Of a DNA stretch of 64,000 nucleotides, positions 49,738 to 59,906 are shown piece by piece. The DNA is taken from contig MU278348.1 in assembly GCA_022385755.1 (NCBI GenBank), positions 1,803,470 to 1,867,469 of the forward strand, read 5' to 3'. Every line of letters starts with the position of its first letter. Position 1 is the stretch's first letter. A model generated the notes under the pieces. The model saw only the letters and a program-made list of their open reading frames with translations, ran no database searches and was not told the DNA's origin. This DNA is from Trametopsis cervina (lineage: Eukaryota > Basidiomycota > Agaricomycetes > Polyporales > Irpicaceae). A program made the translations under genes and the position numbers.

Positions 49738-50361
49738 CTGAGAAAAACCTCCGGGATGATGCTGCGTAGTTTTATGGGTAGGTGACGTCTTCTTTCTCCC
49801 CTTCCAGCGTGTCTTGTAGCTGGTCGTGGATTTGTGGGGATGAAAACGGTGCGGAACTAAACGTGGTCGTGTTGCACAAAGTCTCGGTGTGGCGACCTGC
49901 ACGCTCACTAGCCCCTTGCTAATTTCTAAAATGTGCTTCCGGGTGCCGGCGGCCCGAGGCCGTCTTTACCATTTCGATTATTTAAATTTCCTCCTCAACT
50001 GTGTGGCATGTCTACAGGATGCAGGAGATCCTAGTGAAATGCATGAAAACCATTAGCGTGAGGCATGAAGGTGAGTAAGGGACACAATGATCCGCGTAAG
50101 CTTGCACGGCGCCTATAGCACCGACATTGTATCTACACGCGGAAAAGCAACGATAGCATTGAAAGACTGGTGAAATTACAGGAAGATGTTGGCGTGAATA
50201 TTATACGGTGTCCCATGCACGGTGACCAGTACACGAGGAAACAACATGGTGGTACAGGTTACCTGCTCTCTATGCGGTCATCTGAATGAACTCATAGCCC
50301 AAGAAGCATAGACCGGCGAAGAAGACCTAGATATGGATTGCAGTGTGTGGCGCCAAGGACT
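49738..50361. other. Intergenic region
   Basis: This 624-bp interval lies between NOP6 and UBC12, both read leftwards. It should hold the NOP6 promoter and UBC12 3' UTR. No gene, repeat or RNA recognised. Confidence 0.5.
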
Positions 50362-51199
50362 CTACGCGGGAGCAACGACGTTGTCGTAGCGTCTGTCCTT
50401 CAGCTTGCCGCCGCGCATCGTAGATTTAACATTGCGGAGGAAAGTCTCGCGGTCCTTGCGCATCTCCTCGGCGGCCTCTGATACGACGAAGTAGCACGTG
50501 AGTTTTCTCCGGGAGCAATGAATTGTGACGGACGAACCTTTGTTCAGGGGATCGTCGGGATTGGGCTCGAGGAAGAGATACTGCAAGCCGGTCATCACCG
50601 CGTTCAAGTTGAGTACGGGCTTCCAGTCTTCTCGAAGAATGTTCAGGCAGACGTTGCCATCAAGGTCCAAGTTAGGGTGGTAAATCTACGGCAGGGAGTA
50701 AACGAGAGTTTTCTGACAAATATAAGACATTTGTGACATACCACTTGTGTGCATTTAACCTTTGGTGGGTCGTGTGGATAGTTGTTGTTTATCTCGAAGA
50801 GGAAGTTGTAGGCGCCGCCCTGGTACATGCCTGCGGAATTGTATCTTATATGAGGACAAGACCAATAAGAATCGTTCCAAATATATAAATACCTTCGTCC
50901 GGTGTGATAGTGAGAGTGAACGTCAAGAGGTTCTGGGGATCAGGAAAGTGCGTCTTCATCGTGGACGGGAGGTCAAGCTCCGTCAGATCTGCCGCCCTCG
51001 TCAGGCCACAGCACTTGGAAGATACCAAAGCACAGCATACCTTTCTGTACTCGTATCTGTGCAGCACTGGTCTTTGGCTTCTTCTTCGCCGCCGCGTCCT
51101 CCTTCTTCTTCATACTCCAGAGCTGCGGGTTCCGAACAGATCGATGTGAGACTCTGCACCAAGAGGGCACCACCACTCACAACTACGCACCGAGATCAT
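50362..51199 (-). CDS. UBC12: NEDD8-conjugating enzyme Ubc12
   Basis: Predicted 179 aa from six exons: 51199-51191 (9 nt), 51122-51041, 50988-50893, 50830-50742, 50685-50538, 50477-50362. The UBC fold shows [32 protein letters not shown] with the active cysteine at about residue 105, and [18 protein letters not shown]. These match Ubc12 rather than ubiquitin E2s. The enzyme transfers NEDD8/Rub1 to cullins. The nine-nucleotide first exon gives Met-Ile-Ser and joins to [15 protein letters not shown]. Human UBC12 starts Met-Ile and yeast Ubc12 starts Met-Leu, and the acetylated N-terminal Met docks into Dcn1, so this start fits the family well. Confidence 0.94.
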
Positions 51200-51563
51200 C
51201 TTGGGTCTGTTCTACGAGGGCGATATGTGGTGGTTGATGGTCAAGCTTGACGATAATGCGTGTGGCGCGTGCACAGGTGTGTATGGGTTCTGAGTAAGAG
51301 TCGGCCGTCCGAGTCAGACGCCAATACTTGTATCGCGCAGTTCCCGCGTGCTGCCACCGTGGATGCGATCGATCTGATCGCTCATTCTCACGTGGCGGAA
51401 GTGCATAGATTAGCACGTCTGTTCCTCGACGCCTGAGAGCCCTCCATGTGGCTGCGGCAGTCTCAAGAGCTCTCTGCCGCATATACATTTTGCAATCTGG
51501 ACGTTTGTGATACCGAGTACTCTCTTGATCCCAAACCATCATCATCTCCAGAGTCTTTGAAGC
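51200..51563. promoter_or_regulatory. Divergent promoter region of UBC12 and oxygenase gene
   Basis: This 364-bp interval separates the start of UBC12 (minus) from the start of the 2OG oxygenase gene (plus). A 120-codon minus-strand frame crosses it, but it overlaps both promoters and has no motif, so I treat it as non-coding. Confidence 0.45.
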
Positions 51564-53041
51564 ATGACGGACGTGATCCTCCCTATCATTGACCTCGACG
51601 TTTTCCTTTCTCAGCCCGCGGATTCACCTGCTTTGGCCTCCGAATGCAAGAAGGTACGCTGCGATAAGTGGAACTCAACTCTCTGGACTTATGGACAGCC
51701 TCTGCCAGGCAGCCGAAGCACTGATCGAATACGGCGCCCTACTGCTGCACGATTCGCGGGTCTCAGAGACAGATAACGACACCTTCCTCGACCTTATGGA
51801 GGACTACTTCAATCTTGAGGATGACGAACTCAAGAAAGACGAGCGTCCCGAGCTTGGCTACCAAGTTCGTACTTCTCATCCTGCACTTATCCTTTACCTC
51901 TAACACACCCATCCCGCTCTCCACAGGTAGGCGTCACACTCGAGAATACCGAAAAGCCAAAATGCGCGGTGGACGAGCCCTGCCTGAACATCATCGCCCA
52001 GCTGGAGCCGTCCGAACGCCCCCTGGACATCACTGCACATAACCCCGACCCTAAGTGCAGGTTCTTCTGGAAGATGAGCGAGAAGCCGCCGTACGAGACC
52101 CAGTTCCCCGGCCTGAACGCGCCGAACGTCGTTCCGCAAGACCAGAGCGTACATGAGCGATGGACGCCGGTTATGCAGAAGTGGGGGCAGTCAATGAAGG
52201 ACGCGTACGTTGTCTATCTTACGAGCAGAAGAAATGCAGCCCCTGATCGAATGATATGTGTCGCTGCAGAGTTGAGAACTTGGCAGAGATGGCTGCGCTA
52301 GGCCTAGGACTCCCCCGCGAGGCATTCCGAGAAGCAGGCCGCTATGGGTGCGTCTCTTCGTTGTCAGCATCCTCTCCCCGCTACTGACCCAATCTGCACT
52401 ACGCAGCCCACATCTTTTAGCCCCAACCGCATCCGACCTCGTCAAATATGGCAAGGAAGACAGCATTCTCGCCGGCTTCCACACCGACCTCAACTTCCTC
52501 ACCATCCACGGCCGCTCGCGCTACCCCGGGCTCAACATCTGGGCGCGCAACACCGGCAAGCGCATCCCCGTTAAGTTTCCGGCGCAGGGACGTTATCTGC
52601 TCGTGCAGGCCGGCAAGCAGCTTGAGCACCTCAGTGGTGGGCTGATTAGGGCGGGCTTCCATGAGGTCGTGGTGAATAAGGCTACACTCGGAGTGAGTCA
52701 CACTCTTTGAAGATAAGGAGTACGAAGTCCATATATTGACGAACACGCCACCACAGGCCATCGAGCGACGAAAAGTGCACAACCCCTCCCGCCCCCTCAT
52801 CCGCATATCCTCCACCTTCTTCTGGCATCTCTCCTCTGACTACGACCTCGCTCCGATCCCCACCCTGCATCAGCGCGCACGCGCCATTGCCACTCAATCC
52901 GTCGGCCCACAGCTCGACACGATCTACGAACCGATGAAGGTCGGCCATCAAGTCCAGAAGTAAGTGGCCTCATCCATTCTTGCACGCCCTCGGCGCTGAT
53001 CGCGTTTCAGCGAGCTGAAGCACATCGCTTTGATGGCCTGA
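51564..53041 (+). CDS. 2-oxoglutarate/Fe(II)-dependent oxygenase (isopenicillin N synthase-like fold)
   Basis: Predicted 373 aa from seven exons: 51564-51653, 51709-51864, 51927-52204, 52270-52347, 52407-52692, 52757-52959, 53011-53041. The N-terminus VILPIIDLDVFLSQ and ALIEYGALLLHDSR match the DIOX_N region. The iron site is HTD (about His226/Asp228) in AGFHTDLNFLTIHG, with the distal histidine near 286 in LIRAGFHEVVVN. The 2-oxoglutarate-binding Arg-x-Ser is in PLIRISSTFF (about Arg312/Ser314). GLNIWARNTGKRIPVKFP fills the usual segment between the histidines. Such enzymes oxidise small molecules; the substrate cannot be read from sequence. No secondary-metabolite backbone gene lies nearby, so a biosynthetic cluster is not supported. 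Confidence 0.9.
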
Positions 53042-53529
53042 GGGGCCCTCCCGTTAAGCTTTTGGGTTTGGATGACGGTGAGGTGCCACAAGTCGGACGG
53101 GTGCAATTCTTTCTTGGGTATTCGAGGTATGCGCTTAGGCCTGTTGAAATTGAGCATTTGTGGTTATACAGGTGTACACAAACCGGCGTAAGAGTGCGCC
53201 CGGCGTCGGAAATGGATTTAATTCGGATTCTACAGTATGTAGGTTCTCTGTGTGCATCTTCCCCAGTGCCGGGCTATATGACGTTTCATCTTTCACGAGG
53301 TGGCCCATGGACTGCTGGTAGGCCGGGTCATGGAACCATCCTCGCAGTACACGTATCAGAATTCCACACTCCTTAATGTGCTCGATTCTGCTGAAGGAGA
53401 CTATGAGGACTGGCTCCGTACCTTCAACGCTAGATCATCTCTGATAGGGGACGACCTTGGGTCGCGGCAGCTCAGTGCTTTTGCCTCAGCATTACCCCTC
53501 CGGATACGATAATTGAGCTTCCATGGCGG
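53042..53529. other. Non-coding or degenerate region with partial repeat copy
   Basis: This stretch follows the oxygenase gene. A 70-codon plus-strand frame at 53300-53512 (MAHGLLVGRVMEPSSQYTYQ onward) is open but has no recognised relatives and a different phase from the ORF at 53530. The left member of a diverged repeat pair starts near 53091. It may be the decayed 5' part of the orphan gene that follows. Confidence 0.4.
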
Positions 53530-54039
53530 ATGCGGCGGATCTATGACAGGTCGCTTGTAGGACGGATACAGTTCAGCACTTGGAGCTATGACGACCCCGA
53601 CCCCACCTTTACTAGGCAAGAAGCACGCTGCACGGCCCAGTGGGCGAACCAGTCCAACACCAGCGGGGCTGACCCCGTCGCTTTAAATTCTCAGGCAGTA
53701 TTAATGGAGGAATATGGACAAACTGGAGCGGAAATGGAGGACGACACGATGGACCACGTTCCACCTCAGGCTGAGCACCATCCCTACACCAATTTCGAGC
53801 ACTCTGCGACGTCCGAAGGTGACAATACCAGCGTTGAGGGAGCCAAGTCTGACCGCGAGCGCACCAATGACAGCGATCCTGGTTTTGAAGGTGTATGCTT
53901 AAGTCCAACCGCAAAAGCCAAGCGTGACCGCGAGGGCGCTGATGACAGCAATCCTGATTCTGCAGGCGTACGCTTAGGTCCAACGGATGAATCTGAGGAG
54001 CCAGTAATGGAGACGACAACCGGCGAGGCCGGGGCTTAG
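53530..54039 (+). CDS. Orphan ORF with 25-codon tandem repeat
   Basis: Open frame of 169 aa with no recognised domain. The reading frame is also open for about 30 codons upstream of the ATG, so a spliced 5' exon is possible. The protein is acidic and rich in Asp, Glu, Thr and Ser. Two tandem copies of a 25-residue unit occur near its end, the first beginning AKSDRERTNDSDPGFEG and the second AKRDREGADDSNPDSAG. No signal peptide or membrane segment. It could be a lineage-specific gene, a fragment of a mobile element or a fortuitous frame. Confidence that it is expressed is low. Confidence 0.35.
   Translation: MRRIYDRSLVGRIQFSTWSYDDPDPTFTRQEARCTAQWANQSNTSGADPVALNSQAVLMEEYGQTGAEMEDDTMDHVPPQAEHHPYTNFEHSATSEGDNTSVEGAKSDRERTNDSDPGFEGVCLSPTAKAKRDREGADDSNPDSAGVRLGPTDESEEPVMETTTGEAGA
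53842..53991 (+). repeat. Tandem duplication, 2 x 75 bp, in frame
   Basis: Units 53842-53916 and 53917-53991 are the same length (25 codons each) and clearly homologous, both starting gccaag and sharing gaccgcgag, gatgacagc/aatgacagc and cttaggtccaac-like blocks. Length is a multiple of three, so the reading frame is kept. A sequence like the unit's end (gtacgctta) recurs at 54117 outside the ORF. Confidence 0.8.
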
Positions 54040-55006
54040 GGAGTAAACGGGGTGATCGAGGGGTACGACGCGTCGGACGGGTACAATCCCTCTATGGTTA
54101 CTGTATGGAATGCGGGTGTACGCTTAATCTCTATCTGCTACGATCAGGTCGTCCAAATTGCGAATTCGTAGGGGGTGGGTTGGTTACACAGGTGTACACA
54201 AGCATGCGCGCAAGTGCGCATCGTGTCAACAAATGCGATTCTTATTGCTTATCCCTGCTTCTCCGCATGTGCATGGGCATCTCCCGGGCTGCGCAGTCGG
54301 TGAGCCTGATATCGTTGTGGGACCACGCTTGGTCTCTGGACTGGTGCGGTCGCCCGGGGCTTCAAACCGCCGTATGCATAACAAACGGGAACAGAGAAGC
54401 CATTGCAGTCGGATTCCGAGAAGTCGAAGTGCGCGGTGTTCCGCGGGCGACCGCATAAGGCAGTTTTCCTACAAGCTCTTGTGTTTGTTTTGGCAATTGT
54501 CAAGCGTCCTTGGGTTCGTTCTGGGCTGCGCACACGACTGTTATTCTTGGACAGGATACGTCCATCTTCTACTATTCCACAAAGCGGTTCTACAACTTTC
54601 GCCTCCTTTTACATCATACTGCGTATCTACACTATCACTTCCTATAACACACACGCGACGAACGATATACACCAGGCCATAAACAAGAACAAGCAACAAA
54701 GAAACGAACCCAAAGTCCCGAGAATAGCATGAGAAGTATGTACTTATACATAGCCTGTTGAGATTGCGGTTTTTAGTTACGATCAGAGAAGACCTAGATG
54801 CCGGGAGTAGGAATATAGATGGACTGCATAATGAACGTGAGATGCCATGTTAAGAATGCATGGAGGGATGTATCCCGGTGTCCTTGTAATGGCGCGCGGA
54901 GACGAATTCGGAGGACGGGGCTATGAGGCGGCCGACAACAAGAACCACCAGGAAACGATCCAGCCGTGGGTCGGCGGTTGGAAAGGCGGAGAGATAGGGC
55001 ATTGTT
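54040..55006. other. Intergenic region of about 1 kb
   Basis: Contains the right member of the diverged repeat (to about 54217). The remainder has overlapping frames of 70-170 codons on both strands around 54160-54730, but their composition is erratic, they are mutually antisense and none has a motif. I do not call a gene. The 3' UTR of the DUF6593-like gene should lie at the right end. Confidence 0.45.
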
Positions 55007-56497
55007 CTAGTTGAACAGGTCCTTGTTCTGGTTTCCTTCCGTCGGGGTCTGCCGCTTACGCTCAACAATTAGAGCGGAGACAATGATCTCGTCCAGCAAT
55101 GCGAGGTCTGGGCTCAGCACCATCAGCTTTGTCGCCGGAGGACCTGGGGCCGAGATCATCGCATCTGGTGCGTAGGCCGCGATGGCCGGGATGAGTTTGG
55201 CCAGTGGGGTCTTGTTCGGGTCTTTGTCGAAGTGGCACTATCACGACGAACAAGTTAGAGATGTGTGGTAGTGTGCAGAAGAGAAGAAGGTGTGCGACGT
55301 ACGAAAGGTTCGAGGTTGTTGACGCAGTTCCACTGCAGATCGTATCTTCCGCGCACCCATTTCCAGCGGTCCTGCTTCCACAGATTTTAGTAAGACCTGC
55401 AGGTCACAGTGCACGTATCCCAACGGTCATTTAAGGACTGCTCACCCCCAAGCGCGATCCCACTCTCCGGAAGTTTGAGAATACGTCTGATAATCGGTAC
55501 CGCTGGTTCCCCATGAACAGCGTCGCCGGGTCTCGTGTGAGCCCCATCCTGATGAACGGCGGTGTGTGAGAGGGAACAGATGCCAAGAATGGATGCGCGA
55601 TCTAGAGAACAATACTCACTCGAAACGAGCTACCAGTTGACGTATAGGTCCGCCCCGTTCCACCGTCGTGATATACGACGTCGGCATGAACACATTCGGA
55701 GTGACCTTGATGATGTACAGCGGCGTGGGATTGGGCGTATCTGCTGGAGGATGCAGAGCAATGGCGCCAACGCCGATATCGTAGAAAGCACACGTGCATG
55801 GTACTTGCAGCTGTGGCGTTGCATACGAGGGTGACCGGGAGATAGTATGAATCAAGGGAGACTGGGGATGATGTGACGGGTAGCTGCCAAAGGTGCCGGT
55901 GGAAAGCGGCGACAGGCTGCCATGTGATGCGGGGAAGGAGCCGAGGACCGCGGGGTCGTCTCCCTCGGAGATCGTCAAGTACGATATGTCGCTGTGTCCG
56001 CTGGAAGACGGGTTGACGATGCTAGATGGGCTCCGTCGAAGCGCCGAACTTGGCGGGGTCGGCAGACCAGCAGCGTTGAGGATGGCTTCCTCGGGACTCA
56101 GTGGGGAGTTATGATACGAGCCTGAGCCGGTGGACGAGGCGGAGCTACGCTGCCGTTGGTGCTCGATTTCGAGGGGCAGGACGTCACTGGCCATGGAGAA
56201 GCGTCTGTCGTGGAACGCAGACGTGCTGGGGTCTGCGCTCGCTGTCGAGGGACGACGGTCGGTAGGTGTGTAGACGCTGCTGCGGTCGAAGTCCGAGATG
56301 GTGCTCGTCTCGTCGTCGCGGTCCCCCATGTTCCAGCGCGACATTGGGTCGAAGACAGCTGTAGAGTCGCCGTAGCTGCGAAATCCAAATGAAAGTCAGC
56401 GATGCGCGCGTGGAATAAACGGCTGAGATTGCACGTACGTTGGGGGTGGAGAAATTATGGAGGTATCGCTCCTTGGATCTGACCTGTGGGTGAACAT
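55007..56497 (-). CDS. Protein resembling basidiomycete DUF6593 family
   Basis: Predicted 405 aa from five exons: 56497-56439, 56375-55620, 55548-55446, 55371-55303, 55237-55007. A disordered Ser/Pro/Thr-rich N-terminus of about 190 aa is followed by a beta-rich domain: YIIKVTPNVFMPTSYITTVE, ARFEMGLTRDPATLFMGNQR, YRLSDVFSN, DRWKWVRGRYDLQWNC and a C-terminal APGPPATKLMVLSPDLALLD. This order resembles the small basidiomycete family I know as DUF6593, which is related in pattern to tubby/scramblase-like folds. Function is unknown. The first exon (MFTHRSDPRSDTSIISPP) joins in phase to give PPTYGDSTAVFDPMSRWN; without it a start at the internal Met of MSRWNMGDRDDE would be chosen. Family name is from pattern memory. 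Confidence 0.75.
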
Positions 56498-57025
56498 TGG
56501 CAGGGTCTACGAGGGGGAGATGAAGGTGAGAGGGCAAGGCAGTTTTGTAGCCCAGGGAGGTCGTCTGCGCGAGCTGGGAGAAGCTCTGCCAGGCACAGAC
56601 ACACGGAAAGCCATCACACTTTCTCTGCCATTTCCCTGCCAGTCCAACTAGGCAGCGCCGTCGCCCGCAGCGAGCAACACGTTCGATGAGTGCATGCAAC
56701 CATTGGCCACCGCAGAATGCACGTTGGTGGACAGCGCGCGTCTGCGTTTTGATGGCCTGTTGTCAGATCTCGCAGGAAGATCAGAACGGACCGCCGCGGT
56801 CTTCGGAGCCGCATCCAAACTCTCTTCTCCTTCCCAGTTCCAGCTCCTGTGCAGTAGGAAGTACACAGCACCGCCTGCGCGGCAGACAACACGACAATCT
56901 GCGGACTGCGAAAACGCGTGTGATTGACAGGCAATCTGAAACTGGCCGATGCTAGATGAGTAGCAGATGCGTACAATTATACGTCGTTGCTAGATGAGTA
57001 GCAATTAAGATAGAATGCCTCCGCC
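56498..57025. other. Intergenic region with a short direct repeat
   Basis: This 528-bp interval holds the promoter of the DUF6593-like gene and the 3' UTR of ABZ1, both read leftwards. A 16-bp direct repeat, tgctagatgagtagca, occurs at 56950-56965 and 56988-57003, just beyond the ABZ1 stop. No gene is supported. Confidence 0.5.
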
Positions 57026-59437
57026 TCAATTGCGCCCGGCAGGACCAACAGCGAATGCCGGCAGCACGCTCTCGACTTTGGCCAGCATCTCTTCCCATTC
57101 ACTCTCCGGATCCGACAGCGCCGTTATTGCGCCCCCAGCCCCCAAAGTCCACTCCGTCAAACTCTCACCATCCCCTGTCTTCTCTCCCTCGTCCGCGTCG
57201 TACTTGAAGCAGCTGCGAATCGTCACGGACCAGTCGCTCCCGCCGCCGACGCACCAGTACCCAAAGACACCGGAGTACACGCCACGATCTTCGTCCTCCA
57301 GGCCGTGCAAGATTTCCACGCTGCGCTTCTTCGGGGCACCTGTCATACTGCCTACATGATATGGCCCCCGTCAGCAACGCACAGTCCCAAACCTTACAAT
57401 GAAAAACGTAAAGCGTACCTGGCGGCATACAGTGCCTCAGGACCTCCCAACCGAGGTTATTCCCGCTATCCAGCTCCGCGTCCTGCGGCAGCCGGCCTTC
57501 AATCACGCTCACGAGCTGCCACACCGTCTCGTACTCCTCCACCCCGCAGAACTGGCGCACCTCGACGTTGTCCCCCACGACGCCGTGCAGATCGTGTCTG
57601 ATTAAATCCACAATCATCAGGTTTTCCGCCACCTCCTTCACGCTCCCGATCAGTGCCTCCTCTGCCACCTCGCGCGTGATCCCTGGCCCCTTGCGCACCG
57701 TCCCTTTAATTGGCCGAAGCTGGCACACGCCATTCGGGGGCCTCGAGAAGGAGAGGAAGCGTTCCGGGGACGAGCAAACCATAGTCGTCGGGTGCAGACG
57801 CAAATACGCTGAATGTGGCGCTGGGTTGCGCTTCCGCAGAACCTTGTATGACTGCCAAGATGAGGAGTGGTGGGGATCATCGCTGTTCGCAGCTACACGA
57901 ACTCTTGTTGGCGCAGTTAAGCACAGCTCATACGAGTCTCCACTGTATAGAAACTCCTGCGCACGCTTAATGCGAGCAATATAGTCTTCACGGTCTGGGA
58001 GGATAACTGTCGGAGGCGATGATGATGATGTGGTCATGCGCCGCCGCTTGGACCTAGAGCCACCGTCCGCCACATCTGCTTCCTGTGGGCGTGATGCGAC
58101 CGTACGCAGCTGGGTTTCCATGCCAGATAGCCATGTATCATCTTCCGGCAAGATTGACTGAACAAACGTCTTCCCCGTCACCGAATCCAGAACGACACTG
58201 CGCTCAACAAACGCAAAATTGACGTCATGGTGCCGACCGCTGTGTTCCTTGTCTCTGCCGAGGGATGGGGATAGAGACTGCACGCCGATTTCGTAGCTCA
58301 AGAACCCGATCAGGCCACCCCAGAACGGGACGTTCTCGTCGCCCCCAAACGCCTTCTTATCGCGCATATAGTCAGCGAGCCAGGCCCAGATGTCGCCCTT
58401 CGAATCTTCCCACCGTTCGTCCGCCCCGGTCCTGATGCACACCTGCGATGCATCACGCCTGTACGTGATCCTAGGGCTGGACGAATGGAGGCAACCAATG
58501 ATCGAGAATCTGCCGGGTTGAGCAGCAGATTCGAGCATCACGAAGTCTGTTGAATCTTCTTCGACGCCCAGAGAGCGGCATAAGTTGGGTATGTCCACGT
58601 CGATGCCTTCTACGACGCGCGTTGAGACGCGTCGCATATACTGTGTTGAACTTGATGGTTGTGCGTCGGCGGGGGCAGGGTGTATGTGAGGCCACGAGGG
58701 ACCTACGTGCGCTTCGACCTCCGCTGACCAAGGCTTGACCTCCCGTCCGTTAACGGCACTCCAGAGACCAGCGAGCCGCCAGAAATTCTTGACAACTTCT
58801 TCGCCCCCGCCCTCCGTTCTGACGGACTCCGGGTGGTACTGGACAGCCCAGAACGGCTTCGTCGTGTGCTTCACCGCCATGGGCACCTTCCCATTCTCCT
58901 CCTCCCCGTCGTCTGCCCACGCGAGGGGCTGCAGCGGTTCGTCGCCGTTGAGGACGACGTGTAAAGAATGATAACGCACGGCGTACACGTCGCCGACGTT
59001 CTTGTATATGCCAGTATCTTCGTGTTGAATGTACGAGATCTGGCCGTGTTTCACGACGTTGAGTCGTTTGAGGGTTCCTCCGAACTCGATGGCGAGGCTC
59101 TGTAAGCCTAGGCAGACGCCAAAGACGGGGATGAGAGACGAGGAGGGGAGATTCCATATCGAGCGTACGACGCCGATATCTGCGTCGTTGTCTGGTGAGC
59201 CGGGACCTGGGCCGACGACGACGGCGGAGAAGTGAGGTAGAATGGTTTGGAGGTCGGAGGGTGAGATGGCATCGTTCTTGATGATGTGGACGGAGCACCC
59301 TGGGATTGCTTTGCGACAGAGCGCTGCGAGACTGTTCGCATACAGTCAGCGAAGGAGGAACGCCGACGGCGATGACAAAACACGTACTTGTATGTGAACG
59401 AGTCGTATGAGTCAATGAGCAGGATGCGGGGAGACAT
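57026..59437 (-). CDS. ABZ1: Aminodeoxychorismate (PABA) synthase, fused amidotransferase and chorismate domains
   Basis: Predicted 762 aa from three exons: 59437-59388, 59331-57419, 57351-57026. The N-terminal class I glutamine amidotransferase starts MSPRILLIDSYDSFTYN and has the nucleophile elbow FGVCLGLQSLA and the His-x-Glu site VQYHPES. The C-terminal chorismate-binding domain includes RFSIIGCLHSSSPRITY, LRLHPTTMVCSSPERFLSF, PIKGTVRKGPG, LIRHDLHGVVG and GSMTGAPKKRSVEIL. The lysine in PIKGT is typical of PabB-type enzymes; anthranilate synthases have alanine there. The enzyme converts chorismate and glutamine to aminodeoxychorismate, precursor of p-aminobenzoate for folate. The amidotransferase-first fusion matches fungal Abz1. 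Confidence 0.95.
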
Positions 59438-59906
59438 TGTAGATGCAGAAAGCGTGCGACGACCGAAAACCCACGGAGTCTAGAGAAAACGAACGAGAAA
59501 TAAGTTAGGCGTACAGAGTCAGGATGTAATGTAAGGCAGTGTGTCCATAGCCGAGAGAGTACGAGAGAGAGAAGGTGGCTCAGGCCCAGTGAGTGGCCGG
59601 CGTGGAATGGGGGAAGATCTGCAGCCGAGATTCGCTTGACTCAAATTTATTGCGCCACCACGCCCGTCGATTGCAGATATCCGACGGATCAACGGACCAG
59701 CGGATCACGGCATTCCATGCGCGCGCCACAATCTGTGATCGAGCGTTCTTGCACTCGGACTTGCACGTCAGCGGCAGTGGCTCTGTGTACAAAGCAGGTG
59801 TGTGTTGTGCGACTATACCTCAATTCGCTGAGGGTAGGGCTGACGTTGAGTTATCTCTTTATAGTTTACGCGAGGCGGCGCGTCGAGTTGCGAATCAACT
59901 TAAGTC
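59438..59906. promoter_or_regulatory. Divergent promoter region of ABZ1 and TTI1
   Basis: This 469-bp interval separates the ABZ1 start (minus) and TTI1 start (plus). Both promoters must lie here. I see no distinct motif. Open frames crossing it have no protein-like character. Confidence 0.45.

Larger units (their letters stand above)
53091..54217 (+). repeat. Diverged direct repeat pair flanking an orphan ORF
   Basis: About 53091-53200 and about 54072-54217 share two blocks in the same order: one around gtcggacgggt(g/a)caat and one around ggtta(t/c)acaggtgtacacaa followed by a similar agtgcgc-containing tail. The spacing between blocks differs (about 71 and 110 nt). The pair brackets roughly 0.87 kb that includes the ORF at 53530. 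The repeats could be remnants of terminal repeats or an old segmental duplication. No transposase, reverse transcriptase or target-site duplication is evident. Confidence 0.5.

Noticed and set aside
49337..49741. 134-aa plus-strand Ser/Pro/Phe-rich frame
   Set aside because: Antisense of the Lys/Glu-rich N-terminus of the Nop6-like protein; composition is a mirror of that low-complexity region.
51183..51545. 120-aa minus-strand frame upstream of UBC12
   Set aside because: It occupies the divergent promoter, has no domain and does not splice in phase to UBC12.
51564..53041. Secondary-metabolite gene cluster around the 2OG oxygenase
   Set aside because: Neighbours are housekeeping genes (UBC12, NOP6) and an orphan ORF; no synthase, terpene cyclase, P450 or transporter is present.
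54158..54682. 174-aa plus-strand frame
   Set aside because: Cys/Ser/Arg-rich erratic composition, overlapped by equally long frames on both strands, starts inside a repeat and has no motif.
58750..59415. 221-aa Arg/His/Pro-rich minus-strand frame
   Set aside because: It lies in another phase over the amidotransferase domain of ABZ1, whose motifs are intact in the chosen frame.
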